A stretch of 64,000 nt of DNA from Catellatospora tritici (GCF_019083965.1 NZ_JAHRCY010000005.1:62001-126000); one strand, 5' to 3'. Positions 33,984-43,026 are shown, counted from the first letter of the stretch. Notes: generated by a model not told the origin, from the sequence alone. Numbers and translations: made by a program.

Positions 33984-36158
33984 CTAGGGCGCCATCTTCG
34001 CCCCGACGCCGGGCCGGGTCGGGGTCAGGAACGTGGTGCCGGGCAGTGTGCCGTCCGGGCGGCGGGGACCCTCGGCCGCGGCTGGATCGGCGCTGCGCAG
34101 CAGCGCCACGGTCCAACCGCTCTGGTTCCACGAGTTGCCGCTCTCGTGGGCGGTGTCGCCCCGGTTGTCGTCGCGGCCGTTGCCCAGCGCCAGGTTCGCC
34201 TCCAGTACCGAGGGGGAGTACCAGAACGCGAACCCGTCGCCGCCGTTGCGGAACGCCGTGTTGCCGGTGACCGTGATCGCACCGGGGTTGTTCTGCTCGG
34301 TGAAACCGTAACTGGCGTTGTCCCAGGCGGCGTTGTCCCGCACGACGTGCCTGGCGGCCGGCACCGGGTCGCCGCCGCCGAGCTTGAACCCGGTGCCCGC
34401 CCCGGCGAAGTCGGCCAGGCCCCACCGGTTGACGCCGTTTCCGTACGCCCAGTTGCGCTCCACCGTCACCGGGTCGGCGAACCCGCTGAGGTCGACGCCG
34501 TCGTCGGCGTTGCGGAAGGCGCGGCAGCCGCGGATCACGTTGCCCGCGCCGTCGCCGTCCTTGAACGCGACCCCGTCGGCGTTGGCGCCGTGCGCGGCGT
34601 CATCGTGGTTGTCGTGGAAGTCACTGTCGAGCACCCGGTTGCCGACCGTGCCGGGCCCGCGCAGCACCAACCCGGTGGCGCCGTTGTCGTGCATCGACAA
34701 CCGCTGGAAGACGGAGCCGCGGCAGCTCACGCAGACGTACGGGAACGTCTTGGCGTGCTGCACGGTCAGGCCCTGCACGGTCCAGTACGACGCGCGCTGG
34801 GTCACGTACCACTGGTTGTCGCGGATCGTGGTCGCGTCCAGCACCGGCTGCTCGTCGCGGTAGTTGCTCAGGGTGATCCGCTGCGACTCGGTGCCGCTGG
34901 TGGTGATGGTGACCGGGCCGGTCGCCCGGTAGGTGCCGCCACGCAGCGCGATGGTCTGACCGGGCCGGACCAGTTCGACGGCGCGGTTCAGGCTGGCCAG
35001 CGGGGCGGTGAGCGTGCCCGGGTTGGTGTCGCTGCCGCCGGGTGCCACGTACAGTTCGGCCGCGGCCACACCGGTGACCGGTCGGGCCGCCGCCGCGGGT
35101 GCTCGTGACGGGCTCGGTGACGCGCTCGGGCTCGGCGCGGTGGCGGGCGCGGATGCCGAGGGTGTGGGCTGGGGCGGGTCGGCCTTTGCCGCAGGCGGGG
35201 ACGCGGGCAGGTAGTGGACGGCGAGCACCGCCGCCGCAGTCGCCGCGGCCAGCGACGATCCGCCGATGACGGCCGTCTTGGCGCTCAGTCCGGCGACGCC
35301 TCGGCGCAGCCAGTCGCCCACCGCCAGGCCGACCGAACCGGCGTTGGTGGCGACCGCACCCGTGCTCAGCAGCCCGGCGACCTTCGCCGCCAGGGCCACC
35401 GGGACCGGCAGCAGCGTGGCCCCGGTCAGCAGTCGTTCGGCGGGCACCAGCGGCGCCAGGCGTCCGGCGCACACCGCGCAGTCCTGGACGTGCTGCTCGG
35501 CCCGGCGCAGCGACAGCGGACCCTGACGGCGCCGAGGATCTCGGGCGGCCGTGTCCAGGCCGGGGCAGCGCGGATCGGCCCGCCACGCCTGCACCACCTG
35601 CCGGGCCAGGTCGAGCTGCGCCTTCATCCGCTGCACCCGGACCGCCGCGTGGGCGACGGTGATGCCCAGCGCCGCCGCCAGATCGGTGCGGGTCAGCACA
35701 CCGGCCACCTCCTGCCACCACAGCGCGAGCAGGCTCTGCTCGGTCGGGGTGAGCCAGCGGGTGGCCGCCGCGACCTCGCGCCGCTGGGTCGACAGGCTGA
35801 CGCTGGCCAGGGTCTCGCCCTCCGGATCGGCGGCGGGGTCGGGCAACTCGGTCCAGTCGGCCAGCTGCCGCAGGCGGGCCTGGGCGGTGCCGCGGGCCCG
35901 TCCCCGCTCCTGGGTCTGCCGGACCGCGATGGCGATCAGCCAGGAACGGAACCGGTCCGGGTCGCGCAGCCTCGGCAACGCCGCCACGGCGCGCAGCATC
36001 GTCTCCTGCACCACGTCGTCGGTGTCCGGGTGCCCGTCGAGGGCGCGACCGACCACGTTGTACACCAGCGAAAGGTGGGCGGCGAACAGCTCCTGGCGCG
36101 CACGGGGGTCACCGGCCTGCGCCGCGCGGACCAGTCCGGTGTCGGGGGCGGGATTCAT
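33984..36158 (-). CDS. ECF sigma factor fused through a membrane span to a family-9 pectate-lyase-like domain
   Basis: 724 residues from the ATG at 36158. Sigma region 2 (about 10-90, DTDDVVQETMLRAV, FRSWLIAIAVRQTQER) and region 4 (about 130-190) are complete. A zinc-finger-like H-x3-C-x2-C follows (His223, Cys227, Cys230), as in anti-sigma factors, then one membrane span (about 291-316), a Pro/Ser linker (318-365) and a right-handed beta-helix (368-690). In the helix, YVAPGGSDTNPGT, GVAFKDGDGAGN and RNADDGVDLSGF match PL9 pectate lyases including Ca-ligand and lysine regions. ECF factors with fused membrane domains are known; here the outer domain could bind or cut pectin and control the sigma part. 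It is divergent from two pectinase genes. Confidence 0.88.
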   Translation of the reverse strand: MNPAPDTGLVRAAQAGDPRARQELFAAHLSLVYNVVGRALDGHPDTDDVVQETMLRAVAALPRLRDPDRFRSWLIAIAVRQTQERGRARGTAQARLRQLADWTELPDPAADPEGETLASVSLSTQRREVAAATRWLTPTEQSLLALWWQEVAGVLTRTDLAAALGITVAHAAVRVQRMKAQLDLARQVVQAWRADPRCPGLDTAARDPRRRQGPLSLRRAEQHVQDCAVCAGRLAPLVPAERLLTGATLLPVPVALAAKVAGLLSTGAVATNAGSVGLAVGDWLRRGVAGLSAKTAVIGGSSLAAATAAAVLAVHYLPASPPAAKADPPQPTPSASAPATAPSPSASPSPSRAPAAAARPVTGVAAAELYVAPGGSDTNPGTLTAPLASLNRAVELVRPGQTIALRGGTYRATGPVTITTSGTESQRITLSNYRDEQPVLDATTIRDNQWYVTQRASYWTVQGLTVQHAKTFPYVCVSCRGSVFQRLSMHDNGATGLVLRGPGTVGNRVLDSDFHDNHDDAAHGANADGVAFKDGDGAGNVIRGCRAFRNADDGVDLSGFADPVTVERNWAYGNGVNRWGLADFAGAGTGFKLGGGDPVPAARHVVRDNAAWDNASYGFTEQNNPGAITVTGNTAFRNGGDGFAFWYSPSVLEANLALGNGRDDNRGDTAHESGNSWNQSGWTVALLRSADPAAAEGPRRPDGTLPGTTFLTPTRPGVGAKMAP

Positions 36159-36296
36159 CGGCGAGCCGTTTCCGGGATGGGACGGGGGTCCGGTGCGGGG
36201 CGCGGGCGCCATCGTGGCACAGCGTCGAGTTTGTTGTAAAGACTGCGTGAAGTCTCTGCTATCCGCAGGTCAACGCCGTACCGGGAAAGAATCTTG

Positions 36297-36316
36297 TTCG
36301 GATTGTGTTATCCGAA
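36297..36316. promoter_or_regulatory. Inverted repeat in the divergent sigma-lyase / pectinase promoter region
   Basis: TTCGGAT (36297-36303) and ATCCGAA (36310-36316) are perfect 7-bp arms with six bases between, a typical dimeric-regulator operator. A smaller inverted repeat, AGACT and AGTCT, lies at 36240-36255. Both are in the 337-bp gap between the sigma-lyase gene and the PL1 lyase gene, so either may control pectinase expression. The regulator is unknown. Confidence 0.5.
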
Positions 36317-36334
36317 GGTGGCGCCATCCGTCTA

Positions 36335-36380
36335 CTGCCGACGGCTGCACCGGTCCGCAGGACCGCGCCGCCGTCGGCAG
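36335..36380 (+). other. Long hairpin in the 5' region of the pectate lyase gene
   Basis: CTGCCGACGGC (36335-36345) and GCCGTCGGCAG (36370-36380) are perfect 11-bp arms; inside them CGGTCC and GGACCG (36351-36365) form a second stem. It lies 115 bp before the pectate lyase ATG, so it may be a leader structure or an early terminator/attenuator. No known riboswitch class is recognised. Confidence 0.55.
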
Positions 36381-36495
36381 GCCTGTCGCCCGGCAGGCGT
36401 GCCGACCCGCCGGACCGCGCGTCTGCCCTCCCTACGGCCAGAGGCGGCGGTCCCACCAGGTGCGCGCCTCGCGGGGCGCGCAGGAAGGCCATCCC

Positions 36496-37980
36496 ATGCC
36501 CGAACCGTCCCGTCCCCGTTCCCGGACCGCAACGCGACTGATCAGCGCCGCCGCGGTGCTGGTCGCCGTGCCCGCCGTGGTGGTCGGCGTGAACATGCTG
36601 CCCTCGCAGGCGGCCACCACACCGCTGCCCGGCGGCGTCTACACCGTGGTCGCCGGCGCCAGTGGCAAATGCCTGGAGGTGCCCGGCAGCTCCACCGCCT
36701 CCGGCACCAAGCTGACCCAGGCCGCCTGCGCGGCCGGGGCCACCCGCCAGCAGTGGCGGGTCGCCACCGCTGGCAGCGCGTACAACCTCGTCAACGTCAA
36801 CAGCGGCATGTGCGTCGACGTCCCCGGCGCCGCCACCACCTCCGGCACCCAGCTGCAGCAGTGGGGCTGCGGCTCGGCGCAGGCCAACCAGTCGTGGACC
36901 TTCACCGCCTCGGCCGCCGCGTCCGGCAAGTACCGCATCACCAGCGTCTCCAGCGCCCAGTGCGTCAGCGACAAGGACGGCTCCACCGCGGGCAACAACC
37001 CGATCGTGCAGGAGACCTGCTCCGACGTCGCCCGGATGCAGTGGGCGTTCAACCTGGTCGGTGCCGCGCCCAGCCCGACCGCGTCCGGCCGGACCTGGTC
37101 CAACACCGCCGACGGGTTCGCCGCCGGGACGACCGGTGGCGCGGGCGGGGCGACCGTCACCGTCACCACGTACGCCGACCTGCTCGCGTACGCGACGTCG
37201 TCGTCGCCGTACACCATCCGGATCAACGCGGCGATCACCGTGCCCACCTTCGGTTACGAGATCCCGGTGACCTCGAACAAGACCCTGATCGGGGTGGGTC
37301 GCAACGGCAAGATCCTGCACGGCGGGATCTTCCTCGGCATCGGGGTGCGCAACGTGATCATCCGGAACCTGACGATCGGCGAGACCGAGGTCGCCTCCGA
37401 CGACCCCGACGACAAGGACTTCGACTACGACGGCATCCAGATGGACACCGCCGACCACATCTGGATCGACCACAACCTGATCACCCACACCAACGACGGC
37501 CTGATCGACAGCCGCAAGGACACCACCTACCTGACCGTGTCCTGGAACGTGCTGTCCGACCACAACAAGACCTTCGGCATCGGCTGGACCGACAACGTCA
37601 CCGCGCGGATGACCATCCACCACAACTGGATCCACGACACCAACCAGCGCAATCCCAGCACCGACAACGTCGCCTACGCGCACCTGTACAACAACTACCT
37701 GCAGAACGTCACCTCGTACGGCAACCTGTCGCGCGGGGCCACCAAGATGGTGCTGGAGAACAGCTACTTCGCCAACGTGGCCAACCCGTACTACCCGGAC
37801 ACCACGGCCGCGCAGCTGGTGCAGCGGGGCAGCATCCTCGTCAACTGCACCGGCAAGGCGACGACCAACGGGTCGGCGTTCGACCCGTCGTCGTTCTACG
37901 CCTACACCCTCGACCCGGCCGCCAACGTGCCCGCGCTGGTCACCACGTACGCCGGTCCCCAGTCGAACATCGGAGCCTGA
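36496..37980 (+). CDS. Secreted PL1 pectate lyase with N-terminal CBM13
   Basis: 494 residues from the ATG at 36496 (AGGAAGG upstream). A Sec signal peptide covers about 1-39. Residues about 45-190 are a CBM13 ricin-type beta-trefoil (GKCLEVPGS, GMCVDVPGA and QCVSDKDGS repeats with QW motifs). Residues about 200-494 are a PL1 parallel beta-helix: HIWIDHN, SWNVLSDHNKTFGIGWTDN and the following AHLYNNYL are the pectate lyase signatures. It cleaves de-esterified polygalacturonate by Ca-dependent beta-elimination outside the cell. The pectinesterase start lies one base after its stop, so the two are one operon and work in sequence. Confidence 0.94.
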   Translation: MPEPSRPRSRTATRLISAAAVLVAVPAVVVGVNMLPSQAATTPLPGGVYTVVAGASGKCLEVPGSSTASGTKLTQAACAAGATRQQWRVATAGSAYNLVNVNSGMCVDVPGAATTSGTQLQQWGCGSAQANQSWTFTASAAASGKYRITSVSSAQCVSDKDGSTAGNNPIVQETCSDVARMQWAFNLVGAAPSPTASGRTWSNTADGFAAGTTGGAGGATVTVTTYADLLAYATSSSPYTIRINAAITVPTFGYEIPVTSNKTLIGVGRNGKILHGGIFLGIGVRNVIIRNLTIGETEVASDDPDDKDFDYDGIQMDTADHIWIDHNLITHTNDGLIDSRKDTTYLTVSWNVLSDHNKTFGIGWTDNVTARMTIHHNWIHDTNQRNPSTDNVAYAHLYNNYLQNVTSYGNLSRGATKMVLENSYFANVANPYYPDTTAAQLVQRGSILVNCTGKATTNGSAFDPSSFYAYTLDPAANVPALVTTYAGPQSNIGA

Positions 37981-38525
37981 CATGACCCGTACCCGTGCAA
38001 TCAGGCCGCTGCCGGCCGCGCTGGCCCTGGTCGTGGTGGCGTCGGCGACGGCGCTGCTGCTGCCCGCCACCTCGCAGGCGGCGGTCGCCCCGGTTGCGGG
38101 CGGCGTCTACACGCTGGTGCCCGGCGTCAGTGGCAAGTGCGTCGAGGTGCCCGGCTCCTCGACGGCCAGCGGCACCAAGCTGACCCAGGCCGCCTGCGCG
38201 GCCGGGGCCACCCGGCAGCAGTGGCGGGTCGTCGCGAACTCCGGCAAGTTCCAGCTGGTCAACATCAACAGCGGCATGTGCGTGGATGTGCCCGGCGCCT
38301 CCACCACCTCCGGCACCCAGCTGCAGCAGTGGGGCTGCGCGGCGCAGACCAACCAACTGTGGACCTTCACCGCCTCGTCGGCGGCGTCCGGCAAGTACCT
38401 GGTGGTCAGCGCCGCGACCGCGCAGTGCGTCAGCGACAAGGACGGCTCCACCGCGGGCAACAACCCGATCGTGCAGGAGTCCTGCGCCGACATCGCGCGG
38501 ATGCAGATCGCGTTCAACCTGGTCG
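36631..38525 (+). repeat. Near-identical CBM13-coding repeats in two adjacent genes
   Basis: Units 36631-37061 and 38099-38525 encode the CBM13 modules of the pectate lyase and pectinesterase genes. Blocks of tens of bases are identical, including the run encoding TKLTQAACAAGATRQQWRV and the run for QCVSDKDGSTAGNNPIVQE. The catalytic domains that follow are unrelated, so one CBM was copied next to the other enzyme or the two are kept alike by gene conversion. Confidence 0.88.
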
Positions 38526-39418
38526 GCACCGCGCCCAGCACCCCGCCGGGCACCCCGACGGTCGCCACCGACGGCACCGGGCAGTACACCAGCGTCCAGG
38601 CGGCGATCAACGCGGTGCCCTCGGGCAACACCAGCCGCCGGGTCATCACGATCAAGGCGGGCACCTACCGCGAGACCGTGGTGATCCCGACCGACCGGCC
38701 GTACGTCACCCTGCAGGGTCTCGGCTCGTCGGCCGGCGCGACCGTGATCGTGAACAACCACAACGCCGCCGACGGCAGCGCCAACAACGGCTCGACGATC
38801 ACGGTGTTCGGGCACGACTTCGCGGCGACCAACCTGACCGTCTCCAACGACTACGGCATCGGCGTGCAGGCGCTGGCGCTCAACCTCAACGTCGACCGGG
38901 GCAGGTTCGACAACATACGGCTGCTGGGCAACCAGGACACCCTGCTGGTGAACAACTCGGCCCGGGTCTACTTCGTCAACTCCTACGTCGAGGGCACGGT
39001 CGACTTCATCTACGGCGGCGGCATCGCCGTCTTCAACGCCTGCCAGATCTACGAGAAGCGCACCACCGGCGGCCCGATCACCGCCGCCAGCACCCCCGCC
39101 GACCGGTTGTACGGCATCCTGATCTACAAGTCCACCGTCTCCGGCGCCACCGCCAACACCACCCAGCTCGGGCGGCCGTGGCGACAGGACGCGCAGGTGC
39201 TCTACCGCGAGTCCACCCTCACCAACACCATCAAGACCGCCCAGCCGTGGACCGACATGTCCACCAGCACCTGGCAGAACGCCCGGTTCCTGGAATACCG
39301 CAACACCGGCGCCGGGGCGGGCGTCAACAGCAACCGGCCGCAACTGAGCGACGCCCAGGCGGCCAACTACACGCCGCAGAAGTACCTGGCCGGATCGGAC
39401 GGCTGGAACCCGATCTGA
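37982..39418 (+). CDS. Secreted pectinesterase (CE8) with N-terminal CBM13
   Basis: 478 residues, starting one base after the pectate lyase stop. A Sec signal peptide spans about 1-33, and CBM13 about 38-180. The CE8 pectin methylesterase beta-helix spans about 195-478. Catalytic signatures are present: GNQDTLL (Gln and Asp), EGTVDFIYGGG (second Asp) and LGRPWR (Arg and Trp). It removes methyl esters from pectin, making the substrate for the pectate lyase encoded just upstream. A strong terminator ends the two-gene operon. Confidence 0.95.
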   Translation: MTRTRAIRPLPAALALVVVASATALLLPATSQAAVAPVAGGVYTLVPGVSGKCVEVPGSSTASGTKLTQAACAAGATRQQWRVVANSGKFQLVNINSGMCVDVPGASTTSGTQLQQWGCAAQTNQLWTFTASSAASGKYLVVSAATAQCVSDKDGSTAGNNPIVQESCADIARMQIAFNLVGTAPSTPPGTPTVATDGTGQYTSVQAAINAVPSGNTSRRVITIKAGTYRETVVIPTDRPYVTLQGLGSSAGATVIVNNHNAADGSANNGSTITVFGHDFAATNLTVSNDYGIGVQALALNLNVDRGRFDNIRLLGNQDTLLVNNSARVYFVNSYVEGTVDFIYGGGIAVFNACQIYEKRTTGGPITAASTPADRLYGILIYKSTVSGATANTTQLGRPWRQDAQVLYRESTLTNTIKTAQPWTDMSTSTWQNARFLEYRNTGAGAGVNSNRPQLSDAQAANYTPQKYLAGSDGWNPI

Positions 39419-39422
39419 CGTA

Positions 39423-39466
39423 CGGCCGGTCCGCGCCGGGTGTCCGGGTCCGGCGCGGACCGGCCG
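39423..39466 (+). terminator. Terminator hairpin of the pectinase operon
   Basis: CGGCCGGTCCGCGCCGG (39423-39439) and CCGGCGCGGACCGGCCG (39450-39466) are perfect 17-bp arms with a 10-base loop, immediately after the pectinesterase stop. There is no T-run. Confidence 0.85.
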
Positions 39467-39492
39467 CACCGCAGAGGTATTCGGGGATTTCC

Positions 39493-41820
39493 ATGACCGC
39501 ATACACTCCCCGGGTGCAGTCGACCTCTCTCCGCCGCCCCGCGCTGACCGGCGCCGCCGCCCTGCTCGTCCTGCTCGCCACCGCGACGGCAGTGATGCTG
39601 GGCATGCGGCCGCCGTCGCCCGCGCCCGCGGCCGCCCCGGCCGACCGGTTCTCCGCCACCCGGGCGATGGAGCACGTGCGGGCCATCGCCGCCCAGCCGC
39701 ACCCGAGCGGCACCGCCGCCCACGCCCGCGTCCTCGGGTACCTGGCGCAGCAGCTCGGCGGCCTCGGCTGGACGCTCGACCCGATCGTCGGCACCGCCGC
39801 CAACCCCCGCCTCGGCACGCCCGTCCCGATCGGACGCGTCACCACCCTGGTCGCCCGCCGCCCCGGCACCGCCGGCACCGGCACCGTCTACCTCACCGCC
39901 CACTTCGACTCGGTACGCACCGGACCCGGCGCCAACGACGACGCGGCCGGGGTCGCCGCGCTGCTGGAGGCCGCCCGTGCGCTCAGCCAGGGCCCCGGCG
40001 CCCGCAACGACCTCGCGCTGGTGCTCACCGACGGCGAGGAGCCAGGGCTGCTCGGCGCCCGCCTGTTCCTCGACACCCGCCACCCCGACCCGGCCGGGGC
40101 GGTGGTGGTCAACCTGGAGGCACGGGGGGACCGCGGACCCGCGCTGATGTTCGAGACCTCCGCCGCCAACAGCTCGCTGATCGGCCACTACGCCGACACG
40201 CCCACGCCGCTCGGGTTCTCCCTGTCGGCCGAGGTCTACCGGCGGCTGCCCAACGACACCGACTTCACCGAGTGGCGCGACGCCGGATTCGCCGGACTCA
40301 ACGTCGCCTACCTGGACGGATCACCGCGCTACCACACCCCGGGTGACTCGGCCGAGCACGTCGACGGCGCCAGCCTCCAGCACGAGGGCGAACTCGTGCT
40401 GGCCCTGGCCCGCTCGCTCGGCGACGCCGACCTGGCCCACCTCGACGACGGCGCCGACACCTACTTCTGGACCCCGCTCGGCCTCGTGCGCTACCCGAAC
40501 GGGCTGGTCCTGCCCCTCGCCGTCGCCGCGCTGCTCGCGCTGGCGGGACTGGTCACGCTGGCCCGCCGCGCCGGGCAGCTCAGCCTCGGCCGGTACGCCG
40601 TCGCGTTCGGCACGGGGCTGGTCCCCGTCATCGCGGCCGTGCTGCTCGCGGTCGCACTGTGGCAGCTCGCCGTCGCGCTCCGGCCGGAGTACGGGGCCTT
40701 CGTCCTCGGCGACACCTACGAACCGGGCTGGTATCGCGCCGCGCTGACCGGGGCCGCGCTGCTGGCAGCCGCTGGCTGGTGGCTGCTGATGCGGCGGCGG
40801 CTGGGCGCGGCGGCGCTGTCGGCCGGTGGGCTGACCTGGCTGGGGCTGCTGGGCTTGGCGCTGGCGCTGCTCGCGCCCGGCGCGTCGTACCTGTTCAGCC
40901 TGCCGGTGCTGGTCAGCGCGGTCGCGGGCGGTGTCGCGCTGGCCCGGCCGACCCTGGTGCCGTGGTGGCCGATCGCGGTGCAGGTGGGTGCGCTGGCGAC
41001 GTTGCTCGTGACGGCGCCGGTGGTGGCGCTGCTCCATCCGGCGCTGGGGCTGGCTCTGGGCGCGGCCCCGGCCGCGCTGATCGCGCTGCTGGCCGTGCCC
41101 GCGCTGCCGCTGCTGGACCTGCTGGTACCCCGCCGCGCCGGGCTGGTCGCGGCGGTCGCGGCGGTGACGGTCGCGGCGCTGCTGGCCGCCGGGCTGGTCA
41201 CCGACCCGGTCGACGCGGACCATCCGCGCCCGTCACACCTGCTCTACGCGTACGACGCGGACTCCGGCACGGCCCGCTGGCTCTCGCCCGACGCCACCCC
41301 CGACGCCTGGACCACCGGTTACCTGACCGGGCGGGTGGAGTCGGTGGAACCGCAGTTCCCGACCCTGGTCGGCGGACTGCTGTCGGACTACCACACCGGC
41401 CCCGCTCCGACGATCGCCCTGGCGCCGCCGGAGCTGGCGATCAAGCCGGGCGCCACCGGCGCCGGGTCGGTCGTGTTCACATTGCGCTCCACCCGTTCGG
41501 CGGGGGTGCTGTCGTTCCACGTGGCCACGGACGGGCCGCAGCCGGTGGCCGCGACCGTGGACGGTGTCGAGGTGCCGGTCGACGGCGCGCCGGCGCGGCC
41601 CGGGAAGTGGGGCTGGGGGTTCGAGTTCCACGCCCTGCCGTCCGAAGGTATCGAGGTGAGGTTGCGCTTCGCGGGGTCCGGGCCGGTGACGGTGCGGGTG
41701 ACCGACCGGACCGACGGTTTCGGCGACGTACCGGGACTGCGGCCGCGCCCGACCGGGCTGGCAGCGGGCCCGCTGCCCACCGACGCCACCCTGGCGGGTA
41801 AGACCTTCACGCTGCCGTGA
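39493..41820 (+). CDS. M28 family membrane metallopeptidase
   Basis: 775 residues from the ATG at 39493. One N-terminal membrane span (about 18-36) is followed by an outward M28 zinc-aminopeptidase domain at about 50-310. The two-zinc ligands are visible: His and Asp in TAHFDSV, Asp in NDDAAG, the Glu pair in DGEEPGLLG, Glu in NLEARG and His in YHTPGD. About eight further membrane spans (about 335-575) and a C-terminal beta-rich part (about 600-775) follow. This layout is like ER metallopeptidase 1 (Fxna) of eukaryotes, which also has M28 plus multiple spans. It processes or scavenges peptides at the cell surface; the substrate is unknown. Confidence 0.9.
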   Translation: MTAYTPRVQSTSLRRPALTGAAALLVLLATATAVMLGMRPPSPAPAAAPADRFSATRAMEHVRAIAAQPHPSGTAAHARVLGYLAQQLGGLGWTLDPIVGTAANPRLGTPVPIGRVTTLVARRPGTAGTGTVYLTAHFDSVRTGPGANDDAAGVAALLEAARALSQGPGARNDLALVLTDGEEPGLLGARLFLDTRHPDPAGAVVVNLEARGDRGPALMFETSAANSSLIGHYADTPTPLGFSLSAEVYRRLPNDTDFTEWRDAGFAGLNVAYLDGSPRYHTPGDSAEHVDGASLQHEGELVLALARSLGDADLAHLDDGADTYFWTPLGLVRYPNGLVLPLAVAALLALAGLVTLARRAGQLSLGRYAVAFGTGLVPVIAAVLLAVALWQLAVALRPEYGAFVLGDTYEPGWYRAALTGAALLAAAGWWLLMRRRLGAAALSAGGLTWLGLLGLALALLAPGASYLFSLPVLVSAVAGGVALARPTLVPWWPIAVQVGALATLLVTAPVVALLHPALGLALGAAPAALIALLAVPALPLLDLLVPRRAGLVAAVAAVTVAALLAAGLVTDPVDADHPRPSHLLYAYDADSGTARWLSPDATPDAWTTGYLTGRVESVEPQFPTLVGGLLSDYHTGPAPTIALAPPELAIKPGATGAGSVVFTLRSTRSAGVLSFHVATDGPQPVAATVDGVEVPVDGAPARPGKWGWGFEFHALPSEGIEVRLRFAGSGPVTVRVTDRTDGFGDVPGLRPRPTGLAAGPLPTDATLAGKTFTLP

Positions 41821-41991
41821 CGTTCAGCCGAGGCCGCCCGGACGTCCCCGAGCCCGCCGGCCTCGGCTGGCAGATCGACCGCCAGCGGGGCGGCGGGCCT
41901 CCACGTGGCCGCAGGCAGGGCGCCGCAATAGGCTCGCGTGCGCGCTCGGTGGCATGCGACGATCTCGAAATGACGACCACTCGAAAGGCCC

Positions 41992-42375
41992 ATGGCTCGT
42001 AGAGCACCGGCCAGAGTACGAGCCGACCTGCCTCGTCGCCGCCAGCCGGGCGAGCGCGTCCCGCTCGCCTCGAACATCTCCGCCCGAGGACTCGCCGAGA
42101 TCGCGCGGCTGGAGCGACTCGAACTACGGCCAGGTGCCGTCTTCGAAGCTCTGCGCGGATGGGAGCGGTTCACCCACGCCGACGATGCCCGCCGGGTGCG
42201 GATCCGCGGCTGCGGCGAATCGGGCTGCTGCCCGGACCCGCTGACGGACCGGCTGCTGCTTGATCGCGTGCTGCCGGTCCTCCCACCGGCGGACGCGCGC
42301 TCGCTCCGGCAGCGGATCGACGCGATGGATTCCCGTATCCACGACTGGCAGGTCATCACCTGGCCATGGTCCTAG
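41992..42375 (+). CDS. Small protein of unknown function with GCGESGCC motif
   Basis: 127 residues from an ATG with GAAAGG just upstream. The N-terminal 25 residues are very basic (MARRAPARVRADLPRRRQ); the middle holds VFEALRGWERFTHADDARRVRIRGCGESGCCPDP with three cysteines; the end is helical. There is no membrane span. A DNA- or RNA-binding role would fit the basic start but nothing more supports it. Codon use at third positions is consistent with a real gene. It is tail-to-tail with the small membrane protein that follows. Confidence 0.6.
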   Translation: MARRAPARVRADLPRRRQPGERVPLASNISARGLAEIARLERLELRPGAVFEALRGWERFTHADDARRVRIRGCGESGCCPDPLTDRLLLDRVLPVLPPADARSLRQRIDAMDSRIHDWQVITWPWS

Positions 42376-42395
42376 TACGGCAGCGGCACTCGGGC

Positions 42396-42860
42396 TTACC
42401 TGCGGTTGGCCAATTCGCCAGGCTGTACCTGCGCGCGTGCTGGAATCGAGACCGCCACCAGCAGGGCCAGCGCCCAGGTTGCCATGGCGCCCCATCCGAC
42501 CAGCGCGCCTTCCTCCCTGCCGCCGGACTCGGCGAACTCCACGAGCAGCGCAGCCGTTCCGATCACCAGCGCCACGCCGCCGAGGAGCCCGGCCGGCAGC
42601 CGACGGCCACGGCTCCACACGGCGTGGCCCGCATAAGCGAGCAGGGCAGCGACGGCCGCGGTCACAGTCAGGAACAGGACGACGGCGACCAGGGCTGCGC
42701 CGCCCACGGTCGTGTCGTCTCGGCCGGTCAGACTGCCCGAAGCCAGCGCGAGGACAAAGAACGTCGCCGTCGCCGCCGCTCCCGCCGCGCACAACCAGGC
42801 CGCGACAAGGTGAGCCGTGTGCGGCCGCGTGGCGTGCGGCTTTCCTGAGGGTTCAGACAT
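42396..42860 (-). CDS. Small integral membrane protein of unknown function
   Basis: 154 residues with about four membrane spans (about 17-40, 52-78, 88-108 and 120-141). No enzymatic or transport motif is seen. It lies downstream of the NRPS/PKS operon, in the same direction but separated by a terminator, so it is probably not part of it. Confidence 0.6.
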   Translation of the reverse strand: MSEPSGKPHATRPHTAHLVAAWLCAAGAAATATFFVLALASGSLTGRDDTTVGGAALVAVVLFLTVTAAVAALLAYAGHAVWSRGRRLPAGLLGGVALVIGTAALLVEFAESGGREEGALVGWGAMATWALALLVAVSIPARAQVQPGELANRR

Positions 42861-43026
42861 GCGGGCAGCATAGCTCCCCGCTCGATGACTATCGATCGAT
42901 TGCGGACCGTGGAGGTCCGCGCGGCGGAGGACGCCGACGGCGGTCAGCTACCGGCCGGAGTCCCGCCCGCGATCGCCACCCAGCGGCTGCCCGCCGACGC
43001 GTTCCGACCGGCGCCGCCCGAACGGG

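Noticed and set aside
36335..36380. Known riboswitch in the pectate lyase leader
   Set aside because: The nested hairpin has no conserved core of any riboswitch class that I can recognise.
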